Of a stretch of DNA of 64,000 nucleotides, positions 1-9,923 are shown piece by piece (within the stretch, counting starts at the first letter, position 1; every line of letters starts with the position of its first letter). The stretch covers positions 181,295-245,294 of the forward strand of contig NW_003546308.1 in assembly GCF_000090795.2 (NCBI RefSeq). The letters are read 5' to 3'. The notes beneath the pieces were generated by a model that was not told where the DNA came from, searched no databases, and saw nothing but the letters and a program-made list of their open reading frames with translations. A program made the translations under genes and the position numbers. Origin of the DNA: Amphimedon queenslandica (Eukaryota > Porifera > Demospongiae > Haplosclerida > Niphatidae).

Positions 1-1128
1 GCAGAGTGGCTTGTCATTTTCTTCTTCGTCTTTGTCCAGGTTTGGTTGCTCTACTTGAATATTATCTAGCTCACGCTGGCCTTGACCATTTTCTGAAGAC
101 TTTGGTTGGTATTCTTTCAGCAGCCTCTCCTCCTTGCCACAGTAGAAAATCCTATGAAAAACATTTCGAGTAGACGGGAAAGGATATTCCTCAGGAGGCA
201 AGCAAGAGACATCACAAAAAGCAGCAATGTCTTTAGCACCAAGCTCATTAGTGTGACGTACAAAACACCAAACAAGTCCAATCATAATCACAACTACAGC
301 AGCAGCAACTAAACCAAGTGCAGTGTTACGTAAGAAATAAAGTAACGTCAGACTATTGTAAACACAGTTTAACTGCTCGGGTAGTGGCCAGACTGTAGTA
401 TTGAGAAGACCAGTGTCTGTTGGGCAGAGAAATGATTCGTTGAAATCATCTGCTTCGAAGTAGAAAGCATTAACAGTTTCCACTATCACACACACCCCCA
501 GCTGAGCTAAGAGCTTTAGCTTATACCAACGAAACATCCACGGGTTTGATGAAGAAAACTTTTGTTCTAGTTTCTTGATGAGTTCAAAATTATACAGATT
601 ATATTCGCCAGTTTTGGTGTCTCGAAGACGATGAAGCTTTTTTGCAAGGTCAAAGAAAAAATCAAAATATGCTCCAAAATACGACATCCACAAATAATGA
701 GGGGCAATGATAATAAGAGCAGATATCAGTATAAATATGAGATAATACTGACTATTGGGTAAACTACTGTAGCAGTAGTTATTAAAATATGCCACTTGAT
801 CACGTGTTATAGTGGTATCAGAAATATAGCATTTTATTATAGATGAATCTCTAAAGAATTCTATTGATACATCTAAGAAACTCAAACCCAGAATAGCTGA
901 TACCAGATAAAAGAGAATTTGGTCCCAGTAGAAATCCTTTTGTGTGATGGGTGTGTCACCAGGAATGTTACCTGTAACAGAGCTTGGCCTCTTATCTGAT
1001 GGCTCTTGATCTTTTGATGTTTCTTTGTCATGTTTGGTAGTTGCAGCAATCTCAGGCTTCTTATCTGATGGCTCTTGATTTGTTAATGTTTCTTTGTCAT
1101 GTTTGGTAGTTCCAGCAATCTCAGCCAT
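1..1128 (-). CDS. Pannexin/innexin-like four-TM channel, copy A (5' part only)
   Basis: An open frame runs from an ATG at 1126-1128 leftward to the window edge without a stop, so only the first exon (about 375 codons) is present. It has a charged N-terminal tail, then TM1 after the segment FYWDQILFYLV. A first outer loop has two cysteines (CYISD... and NYCYSSLP), followed by TM2 ending PHYLW. An inner loop holds FFFDLAKKLHRLRD. TM3 precedes a second outer loop with two cysteines (FLCPTD, LNCVY), and TM4 precedes FVRHTNELGAKDIAAF. The cysteine spacing and flanking residues resemble pannexins (CFSP...DSYCW; EFVC...FQC). DNA is nearly identical to copy B over about 370-1,000, which indicates recent duplication. 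The tail contains a tandem repeat of about 22 residues absent from copy B. Function as a large-pore channel is inferred from fold-type similarity; LRRC8 is the main alternative. Confidence 0.7.
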   Translation of the reverse strand, partial: MAEIAGTTKHDKETLTNQEPSDKKPEIAATTKHDKETSKDQEPSDKRPSSVTGNIPGDTPITQKDFYWDQILFYLVSAILGLSFLDVSIEFFRDSSIIKCYISDTTITRDQVAYFNNYCYSSLPNSQYYLIFILISALIIIAPHYLWMSYFGAYFDFFFDLAKKLHRLRDTKTGEYNLYNFELIKKLEQKFSSSNPWMFRWYKLKLLAQLGVCVIVETVNAFYFEADDFNESFLCPTDTGLLNTTVWPLPEQLNCVYNSLTLLYFLRNTALGLVAAAVVVIMIGLVWCFVRHTNELGAKDIAAFCDVSCLPPEEYPFPSTRNVFHRIFYCGKEERLLKEYQPKSSENGQGQRELDNIQVEQPNLDKDEEENDKPLC

Positions 1129-1263
1129 CTCCATTGACTGTGAGAGGGTGACCTGTACTTTTGGGTGTGTAGTTATCACAATGCTGACCACTAAAGGATG
1201 GGCTGCAAAAAAATTAATTATTTTAGAAACCAAAGGTCAATTTGCTCTAGTGTATCTATATAG

Positions 1264-3130
1264 TTTCATTTCAATGACACACTCAATGTCCCCACAATAA
1301 CACGTTATAGTCCTTCATCATCACCGACTTTAATAAAAGAAGCCTCTCCTATTGCTTTCCTTAAATCAAGGATAGTTCTAATGGATGATTGCTGCTCTTC
1401 TGCAATGGGACCCTCTTCATCTTCTATTGGCTCAAAAAGACTACAAAAAGCAATACCATCTCATGCATGTACTTAAAATAACACTATAGCAATCGCTGCT
1501 TACTCTTTTGGTGGTATGTAACGTAGACACTGGCTCCTCACATCTACCCCATTGATCAGTAGTCTGAGGCCTAACTGCCAGCATAAGACACTTCTTTGCA
1601 ATGTCAGATGCAATACTGAACCTTTCTAACAACAGATTCACTATAAAATAATGATGACAATAATAATTTTATGTTGCATTTAGAAGATTACATCTACAAT
1701 ATCTGTCTCTCTCTTTCTGAATCCTTACCGGTGACTTTTCTAAATTCTTCCGTGATTGGTTCCACAGAATGCATTGATCACTTTGATCTCCTTCTCCACT
1801 TCTTCTAGCAGCTCTTTCTTCAGCATTCTCAGGATGACACATGAAGAATATGTCCTCAAGAGCAACATCAAACTATAATAGGAATGAACACATTGATTAT
1901 GTACCTAAATAAATGATTGTATGCAAAACTGAAAATATAAATTATGTGTATTCATGCCATACAAAAAGTTAAGAGGCAAATTTCAATCAAAATACTATAA
2001 ACTATATAGAAAATTTTCGAAAAAAGCAATGGTTTTTTTTTGGTAAAGGCTATACCCCTTGGTTTTTCTGAAAAAATCGCTTCAAAATTACTCCAAATTT
2101 TAATTACATTTTCTGATACATGTTAATGTTCTTATGCTGTGTACAAAGTTTGAAACAATTCTGACAAATACTTCTCAAGTTATTAGCATTTTTTAAAATA
2201 AGTCAATTTTTGAAAAAAAAGCAAAGGCTTATAGCCCATGATTTTTTCAAAAAATGGCTCCGAAATCACCCCCAATTTTAATTACATTTTCTGATACATA
2301 TTGATGTACTTATGCTATGTAGAAAGTTTGAGCTCATTCCAATTTCAATTTTTAAAGTTACAGCCATTTTAAGAAAATGTCAAAATTCTAAAAAATACCC
2401 AAGGCTATAGCCCATGGTTTTTTTCAAAAAATGGCTCCAAAATCACCCCCAATTTTTATTACATTTTCTGATACATATTGATGTCCTTATGCTATGTAGA
2501 AAGTTTGAGCTCATTCCAGCTTCAATTTTTAAAGTTATGGCCATTTTAAGAAAACGTCAAAATTCTCAAAAATACCCAAGGCTATATAGCCCATGGTTTT
2601 TCAAAAAATTGGCTCCAAAATCACCCCCAATTTTTATTACATTTTCTGATACACCTTGATGTACATGTACATGTACTTATGCTGTGTACAGAGTTTGAAC
2701 CAATTTCAACAATTTTTTTTGAGTCATGAGCATTTTAAGCAAATTTGGCTTTGAAATGGTCAATTGACAGGATGATGAGGTTCACTTACATTATCTGCTT
2801 CATTTGCAGGGAGAGAGTAATAATCAATAGGAACAGTGATAATGTTAACTTGATTGAGCAGTTTATCCTCTATCACTTGCTTCTTGTTTTTTCGATAGTG
2901 AGAATGAAAATTCAGGACACAACACTTAATAATAATTAACAAAAAATAATGATAATATTATTGTACTACTACTGATTCACAGTTTCAAAAGACCATGCTA
3001 GAATAAAAGAGCAGCCAAAGCCATCGCAAGTCTACAATGCTCCCTATCTCCCTTTTGTGAGACTTTACTATCTGCATGGAGGAAACCATAAAGATAATTT
3101 TAAAACATTTGTCTTTGTAATGTCTTCTAT
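1264..3130 (-). pseudogene. Headless 3' remnant of a channel gene (copy-C type exons 2-6)
   Basis: Five blocks match exons 2 to 6 of the complete gene at 13,080-17,088, in the same order and strand. They lie near 2,990-3,130 (exon 2 tail), 2,790-2,925 (exon 3), 1,735-1,876 (exon 4), 1,508-1,645 (exon 5) and 1,264-1,442 (exon 6). No membrane-spanning exon 1 is present. The reading frame is broken. Exon 6 carries a two-base insertion that gives an immediate TAA after DDEGL, exon 5 has a four-base insertion, exon 4 lacks about ten bases, and exon 2 has a small deletion. Splice sites are largely preserved, so decay looks recent. Satellite repeats lie between exons 4 and 3, as they do in the intact gene. 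It sits directly upstream of copy A on the same strand. Confidence 0.75.
2030..2745. repeat. Satellite of about 178-bp units, four copies
   Basis: Four tandem units begin near 2,048, 2,226, 2,403 and 2,580. Each has the core ATTTTCTGATACATATTGATG then TATGCTRTGTAGAAAGTTTG. Units meet at a palindromic junction of type GGCTATAGCC followed by CATGGTTTTT. The array lies in what was the intron between exons 4 and 3 of the channel remnant. Confidence 0.85.
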
Positions 3131-4915
3131 TCTGTTATCTAGATCACATAAAATATACATTATGAAAAATACTAGAAATCAAGTCAATTACATTAAAAAT
3201 TTGCTATGACTGAAAATTTTGATATACTGTTGCTAGTCTATTACATTAATTTACTGGAAAAAGTATAATGATTAATATTATTACTACTATACATGACAGT
3301 TAAATCCTGATTACTATTACTATTTGGTAAAGTTCCGAAAAAAACTTTAATATATATTTAATTTTGATTGAAATCAGCTCATAACATATAGATTTATGTA
3401 TAAACAAGCATATTAGTGTAAAATATTCCTAAAATTATTTTCACCACCTTTCATGCATAGCTGGGTTCTTAATAAAAGAAATGTAAGTGTGACGTTGACT
3501 ATAGATATTATCTATATATCTATGGTGTATCTATGGCATGACATATCTATGGTGTGACATACAAATGAAATAATTACACTTGGGTGAAAACAATTATAGG
3601 AATAACCTGTAGGGTCTGCCCCTAGGTCGTAAAAAATTTAATAGAAATAGAAAACTCTTTGCTGGTCATTTTTGATGAAATTACTATGTACTATAGTCTT
3701 TGGCTAATATTGAGAAAATTTCTAAAAATAAAAATTTTGATCTGAATGAGCTCAAGCTTTCTACACGACACTCAACACAACATAAGAGCATGTAAATAGT
3801 CATATTATCAATGATAAAACTTTTGTTGACTGGAAAATATCAAATGCTAAATATTTCATGTTAGGATTGCTTTCTAACACATTATATAATTTGGAGACCT
3901 TATTTTAAATCGATACCTATCCTATACAATAGTCTTACCCAATGACTGATTCACACTGTTGTAAATATGTCATGTATTCTCCAGGAGTCAATGAATTTTC
4001 ATTTGATGACATATGCATGAGTGTAACATTGAATCTATTATTGGTAATGGATATGAGTTAACAATGAGACAACTTTTCTTTCCTACTATCCCTCCTCTTC
4101 CTTTCTTTCTAAATAAATGCTTTTTTTTATTGCCACCTTGTTATCACCTTAATAAAATGTAAAGAAGTTCTTCATCACCTGTAAACAAAAAGTAACCTTA
4201 CAAGCTGTATCTAATTAAATACTAAACCTTATTTCCATTGCTCCATGATGTGCATATGTATTTAGAAGCTATAGGTGACCTTATCTGACTTCCTACGGTT
4301 CTGTCTACAGTTGACACTGTCTCTATTGGATGGTGAGTGCACTGCTGGTGAAGAAGCCATTCCTCTGTATACTTTACTAATGGATCTCAAGTGTTGTTGC
4401 AATCTTCCGTCAAGAGGACAGCCCATCTGGACACTAAGGAATTCCTTAGAACTTCCCCACTATGCACACAATTTATATGAACTAATGGTGTTCATAGACT
4501 AACACAAACCACCTCAAAGTATTAGAGTACATGGCATGTATATAATACTACAAAGTACATGTATATTAGAAAACCAATTAACAGCACATATACAATATAC
4601 ACCAATTAATACAGCATTGATTATACATGGTGTTCTTTACAGCTGAACAATTACAGTCATAACAGTAATATAATTAGAGCCATACATAGACTGTTGGTGG
4701 TACAATACTGCACAGTGTTGGTGTACATATCTTACATCCTGTACAGGTTGCTATGCAATCATTGACTCATACTGGCACTGTAGAGTATACTGATGATATC
4801 ACAGGGTTGGGTTGGGCATTCACGCAATGCTACTATCAGTTGCAAGTTACTTCCAGTGTGATGCAGCAATTCACTCAACACAGAGTTTCTACTGATCATC
4901 CCTAGTCTTCACAGT
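3131..4915. other. AT-rich spacer with diverged satellite; no gene supported
   Basis: This stretch is AT-rich. Around 3,590-3,800 it contains an inverted, diverged piece of the satellite family (TACTATAGTCTTTGGC... then TGAGCTCAAGCTTTCTACAC). A frame at 4,275-4,502 contains KCCCN and could be a decayed first zinc-binding exon of the neighbouring Cys-rich family, but no matching splice structure is convincing. Nothing else was recognised. Confidence 0.5.
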
Positions 4916-5142
4916 ATGTCTGAAGTAAGCCAATAGCTATATGCAGTTCATGCATGTATTCTCTTCATTAGTTCGATTATCATCCAGGCAAATGTTTGTT
5001 TTGTAAAGAAGAAACAGAAGTTCGGGGTGTTAGAATATTTGTATGCTATGAGCTTCATGAATTCTGTGCTTCTTGTGTTAACTCTTCATTATTACAATTC
5101 TGCCCAATTCATAATATGTCAGAAAGAATAATAAATAAATAA
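4916..5142 (+). CDS. Small Cys-rich protein 1 (single zinc-binding-like domain)
   Basis: Two exons are inferred: 4,916-4,924 encodes only Met-Ser-Glu before a GTAAGC donor, and 4,972-5,142 follows a TTCATTAG acceptor and keeps frame. The product is about 60 residues. After FDYHPGK it has C-x2-C, a spacer of 13, C-x3-H, then FC-x2-C, and ends CPIHNMSERIINK. This is the second-domain pattern of the four following genes, without their first domain. The Cys/His spacing suggests zinc binding, but I recognise no named family. The tiny first exon matches the gene design of its neighbours, which supports it as a real gene. Function unknown. Confidence 0.6.
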
Positions 5143-5798
5143 GAATATAATGTATATAAAAGATTTACAATACATCAGTGTAATTTCTCATTTTTAAAAG
5201 ATGACAACTTTTTATTAAAATAATTGTTAAAAAATAATGTGTGGTGTATTCCTGAATGCAGTCCAACAGGCATCACCATAACAGATGAATGAATAAAATG
5301 AATTGTTATGAGTGTAAACTGAGCTGGGAACTGGGTTAGTCCTGAGGCGATGGCTCTCTCCTCCTTCAAACCTCACTCAATAACCTTATTCATAATGAAT
5401 CCCAGTGTACGCCACTGTTATTCTTAAGGCATTAATCTCTCCTCCTCCACTTGACATAGCAGCTGTACAATCAAGTCAGCAACGTCTACACCCTGATGAG
5501 ACACGATAACAATAATACACACCTGTATACATGTACATGTGTGAGAGCCGAAGACATGTGAATACTCTTGAGGATTGTTTGGCGGCATGAAATCAGATAG
5601 GTGCTGACTGAGCAACGCTAGTCGAAAAACAAGCCAGAGAGACAAGGATGAAGCAGCAATGTGAAAAGTCCCTCGTACATGCATATTCAGTAATGTATCA
5701 ATTGGAAATCAACGTCCGTTATAAAATGAAAATCAAATGGTGTAAAAAAGGTAGGCAGAAGTTAGTTAATAGAGGTAATAGTCCAAACCGTTAAAAGA

Positions 5799-6342
5799 AT
5801 GGCAGTGAGTGCATCTAATACTTTTGTTCTTTATTATAGCTCCACCAAATATAGCAAATTAATGAGGTTCCAACATGCAACTGTTGCAACTGGAGACCAG
5901 CACAACATGATGCTAAGGACAGTATCAATGGTTCCATCATAAAGTTCTGCAACAAGTGTAAAGGCAATCACAAAACTTCACCAAAGTTTCCTGGACGACC
6001 TTTAGAATATGATCTGGGAGTTAGCCCTGCCAGAGAATATTCCAGCAACCCTACAGTAAGATAATAATTAACAATTAATGTATAATCAATTATTAAACTA
6101 TGTTTCTATAGAGTACAGAATATAGTACGTGCAACTGTTGCCAGTTATTCTATTACAAAGCAGCGTTGCAAACGATACAGTATGAATGCCAGGAAAAAGA
6201 CCACTCAGCTATATACTGTCTCCAGTGTGCCCAGCAACACAGAATGTGCAAGGAAGATCATTCTGTGGCTACTATGCCTTCATTTTTAGAAGTCCTTGAG
6301 AAGATAACTGATACAAAGATTGACATAAAACCATATAATTAA
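5799..6342 (+). CDS. Small Cys-rich protein 2 (two zinc-binding-like domains)
   Basis: Three exons are inferred: 5,799-5,804 (ATGGCA only, then GTGAGTG), 5,855-6,055 and 6,112-6,342. The product is about 145 residues. Domain one has TCNCCNWRPAQ then FCNKCKGNH, that is C-x-C-C plus a later C-x2-C. It is followed by a Pro-rich linker. Domain two has TCNCCQLFYY, YECQEKDHSAIYC, LQCAQQHRMC, giving C-x2-C, C-x4-H, C-x2-C, H and C. The nearest acceptor (5,839) would give an early stop; the acceptor at 5,854 keeps the frame open, so I chose that one. The protein has no signal peptide or membrane segment. It is probably a nuclear or cytosolic zinc protein, but this is inference only. Confidence 0.65.
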
Positions 6343-6687
6343 CTAAATATTGTTATACTAATTACATTTACAGTGTGCTTGCCCTTTTTTTATTAGCTAT
6401 ATTAACATGTAGTTTTATGACATTTGTTAAAGAGTGAAACTTTTGATCAATTCCATTAAAACTATGGAAGCCATACACTAACACAGTGGATATTCATAAC
6501 ATATGAGCATTAGCGATGGATTGACCAAAAGGAGGGACTCACGTGAGAAAATGATCTCATCCCAACTTACGTAACACTAAGGTGCTTTCCTGAAAACTTT
6601 CCCTAATGTGTGTACATAAGACGTTGTCAAAAACTACAAACTTAACCAGCAAAGAACAAGGTACTTACTTGAGGTTACTTTAAAGTG

Positions 6688-7246
6688 ATGGCCGTGAGTG
6701 TTAAGCTAAAAGAAAAAGCAATATAATGATAGTCATGTATGTTATAGAGTGGTGAAAATTATGATAAGTGTTCCTGCTGCCAGTGGAGATATGCTACTTC
6801 TAATGCTCGACTTAATAAAGGTGGCCCTATTGAAGCTAAATATTGCAATGAGTGCAAGGGAGGCCATGATACTTCAGCTAAATATCCAGGAAGGGAACTA
6901 TTCTATAGTGAAAAGAAGTCATACATTCCATCTGATCCAAGTCCAAAGCCACGTCCAGTAAGTGATAATGATGAATAAAATAATATTATTTCTTATTACC
7001 AAGTATACATATTGTGAATATCCAAGAGTCCAGTATGTTAAATGTTGGTGCTGTGAATACAGATACAAACAGTCAGCAGTAGTCAAACTGAATTATCAAT
7101 GCAGAATCCATTCAATCACTGTCTGCATTACATGTGCTTGGCAACATCAGACTTGTCCTAAAGACTATGACAAGATTTCAATAGAATCGGAAAGAAGTTT
7201 TAATGAAAAAGTAGAAAACAGCAGTGATGATGAACCTTACCAATGA
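6688..7246 (+). CDS. Small Cys-rich protein 3 (two zinc-binding-like domains)
   Basis: Exons are 6,688-6,693 (ATGGCC then GTGAGTG), 6,748-6,957 and about 7,004-7,246, all joined in phase 0. Domain one reads KCSCCQWRYA...YCNECKGGH; the linker ends SDPSPKPRP just before the donor. Domain two reads KCWCCEYRYKQ, YQCRIHS, VCITCAWQHQTCP, close to copy 4. The tail is acidic and Ser-rich (ENSSDDEPYQ). The exon-3 acceptor (ACCAAG) is weakly pyrimidine-rich, so that boundary is the least certain part. Upstream is an AT-rich spacer with no other gene. No known family was recognised. Confidence 0.65.
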
Positions 7247-7584
7247 CTATTATTAGTATTACTCCTTCCTTACATGCACACACATAGTGATATTTAATTT
7301 TTCCAAAGTATTAATTATAGCTGAGAAACCATAATTATTTTAACAATTATTATATTCATGATAAGTATACTATCATCGTTAGTCTTATGGGAGGACTTTA
7401 CTTGAAAGCTTTTAGAAGAGTAAACAGCCATTGCTAACGTGGCCAAAGCTGACAATGCACAGATAAAGTGAACATTAGACCTCCGTAATTGATAAGGAAC
7501 GAATATAAAACCAAGAGACTAGAACAAGTAAAAATCATATTGTCATAGCTCAAGGTATATTCTTGTTCATTGGTGTCTGGTAGA

Positions 7585-8113
7585 ATGGCTGTGAGTGTTA
7601 ATAGTGATTGTATTCCATCTACTCTCTACTTGACTAGGAAAAGTGTACATGTTGCGAATGGCGGTATGGTTTATACAATATGAGGCTTGAAACAGGAGGT
7701 GAAATAGTTGACGTTTTTTGTCTAAGATGCAAAGATCAGAATCCTGTATCAGAGGACGGGGGACGTAAACTTAAACATCACAAGAAAACAAATCCTCAAC
7801 CAAGAGATCCAAAACCTCCATCGGTAAACTACATTTTATGAAGCATTATATCAAATCAATGGTCTATTTGTAGGAAAAAGTGTCAAGATCTTTTGAATGC
7901 TGGTGCTGTAGGAATCAGTACAAGAAAGAAGATGTGGTAAAATTGCAATACACTTGCCCTGAGCGTCATTCTTTTACATTCTGTCTTTATTGTGCTAATA
8001 AGCATGGGGCCTGTCCATATGATTACAACAAAGTTACTTCAGAATCCCAATTAACTCATCTGCTGGCACTAGAACTGAAAGACACATGTATAAATCCCAT
8101 AACACCAATATAA
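7585..8113 (+). CDS. Small Cys-rich protein 4 (two zinc-binding-like domains)
   Basis: Exons 7,585-7,590 (ATGGCT then GTGAGTG), 7,638-7,823 and 7,874-8,113 give about 144 residues in one phase-0 frame. Domain one: KCTCCEWRYG...FCLRCKDQ, then a basic and Pro-rich linker ending PRDPKPPS. Domain two: ECWCCRNQYKK, YTCPERHSFTFC, LYCANKHGACPYDYNKV. Metal-binding candidates are C-x2-C, C-x3-H, C-x2-C, H and C. This is the cleanest member and a useful type for the family. The first intron is only 47 bp. Function unknown. Confidence 0.7.
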
Positions 8114-8543
8114 TAAAACTTATACATGATTTTGTCGCTGTTAATGAAACATTATAATGATATTTTAAAAAGTTCCGTGAAATGGTCATATAGTCATATC
8201 AAAATGATGAGATGAAGGTGTGACTGGTGGGTTTAAGGTGCCAATAACAAGAAGCCTCATTAGTGAGTAAACAATATTCATGGTATGAAGGAGTGAATCC
8301 TCAGAAACATAACAACCATGTGAGCTGACGTAGTACGGTAGCGTCCCTGGTGTCGCCCCAATGCAATGTAAACACCATAAATTGCAGAGTTGGCAGCCGA
8401 TAAAAGAATGATACAGCAACCTGATATAGCTCAATGGGCAATGACATCACACAAAAAGTTTCTTATAAAAATGGAATCTCTCCATGCATGCATCACCAGT
8501 GCAAAAATAATTCCTACTAATCCTTTCTCTAAGAGTTTAAGAA

Positions 8544-9004
8544 ATGAATTCATTACTGGTTAGTGAGTTACAGCAAGCCACGTACATGTATTTTGAGATT
8601 CTCCTATAACAGAGGCAACAAAACTACATCAGATGTGACTGCTGTGAGGAGCGGAATGCAACCAAACAATACACCACAGGATCATACTGTGATGAATGTT
8701 CGAGGAATCTCTATAATCCAGGAAGGCAAATTGGGACTTACAATCAGCCTAAACGACACTTTGTAAGTACCACTGATACTACAACCTTTAACTTTTTAAC
8801 TTTTTACCACTTAAGCCTTATAATACAGGTAATAGAACACAGTGCCGGTGTTGTGAGCTTTGCTATGTTCAACAATTCATTAAGAGTTTACGCTTTGTGT
8901 GTGGTCACACTTTTACATTTTGTAATAACTGTGCTCTAAGGCAAGAATATTGTCCTGTTGACGGCCAGGAAATTACTGGCGAGAGTTTAGCGAAACTTCA
9001 ATAA
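8544..9004 (+). CDS. Small Cys-rich protein 5 (two zinc-binding-like domains)
   Basis: Inferred exons are 8,544-8,558 (MNSLL, longer than in the paralogues), 8,613-8,762 and 8,816-9,004. Domain one: RCDCCEERNA...YCDECSRN, with a linker ending PKRHF. Domain two: QCRCCELCYVQ, FVCGHTFTFC, NNCALRQEYCPVDG. The acceptor CTTAAG at 8,815 is the only one nearby that keeps phase 0. The last conserved His of domain two appears lost (ALRQEYC in place of ANKHGAC). It is the final member of the cluster, and the convergent channel gene B ends about 900 bp downstream. Confidence 0.6.
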
Positions 9005-9923
9005 ATCATCATGGCATGATGTGACTTATAGCTCTTACTTATAGGCCCTTTACTAATACTTTTAAACTATTTTTATACTCTATTTTACCAAGAATTTAGA
9101 TAAATTATCATTATGCGTGAACATAAAGCTATTACAGGCAAAAAGCAGCCATAAGCAAGCGCAAAAGAAACTTTTCCCAAAAGTTTTGAGAAAAGTGTGA
9201 AAAAGCAAGAACCTATCCAGAGTTTAAATCTTAATTCTCTTTAATTGAAGCTGGTCAAACTACATACTGCATTCCACAGTGTCGATTCTCTTTAATTGAA
9301 CTATACATACTGCATTCCACAGTGTCGATTCTCTTTAATTGAACTACTGCATTCCACAGTGGATAGTTTACACAAGACGATTACATGTGGATCAAGCTAG
9401 TACTAGATCAAGTGAAAAACAAGGTCTAAATGTATAAGTAGGATTGACCTCAGTGTTTAGATCAGATTTTTTGAGACTACAGTAAAGAGTTTAGCTTTTA
9501 GGAAAATGAACGTGACTCACTCGTCAAGAATTGCAAGAACTGTACTTCCATTAGACTGTGTGACACATATCCATCATTCTTCATCGATCATTGAACAAAG
9601 GCTGTTCTATAGAAGAATGGATAATCAATCAGGATAAAATGGCTGACTCTTTTTAGTTTACTTTATACCTTTAATAGCTTAATACAGCACTTTCAGATTT
9701 GAATAAAATTCACTCCATAAGAAATAACTCTACGAAAAAGAACATTCTTTAGAGGAGTGAACTTGCAATCTAAATTTCTTACCAATTAGAATCTCTATCA
9801 GGGCTCCATGTGATGAGGCGGGTTCGTTCGGCCATAGATATTCGGCACACCCCTGCTACCCACGTGTTGTCACGTGGTAGTTTGATAATTATCTCAAAAT
9901 GAATAATTTAAAATACAAAATTT
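9005..9923. other. Spacer with a short tandem repeat; no gene
   Basis: At about 9,234-9,361 a unit of roughly 45 bp, containing TTCTCTTTAATTGAA and TACTGCATTCCACAGTG, is repeated about three times with shortening spacers. Near 9,855-9,880 there is CCACGTGTTGTCACGTGG, a small palindrome with two CACGTG E-boxes. No open frame is supported. The region lies between the 3' ends of convergent genes. Confidence 0.55.

Noticed and set aside
2030-2745. CRISPR-like array
   Set aside because: Units are about 178 bp with no unique spacers, in introns of animal genes.
4275-4502. 75-codon frame with KCCCN
   Set aside because: It resembles the Cys-rich family only in one short motif and has no matching second cysteine pair or splice sites.
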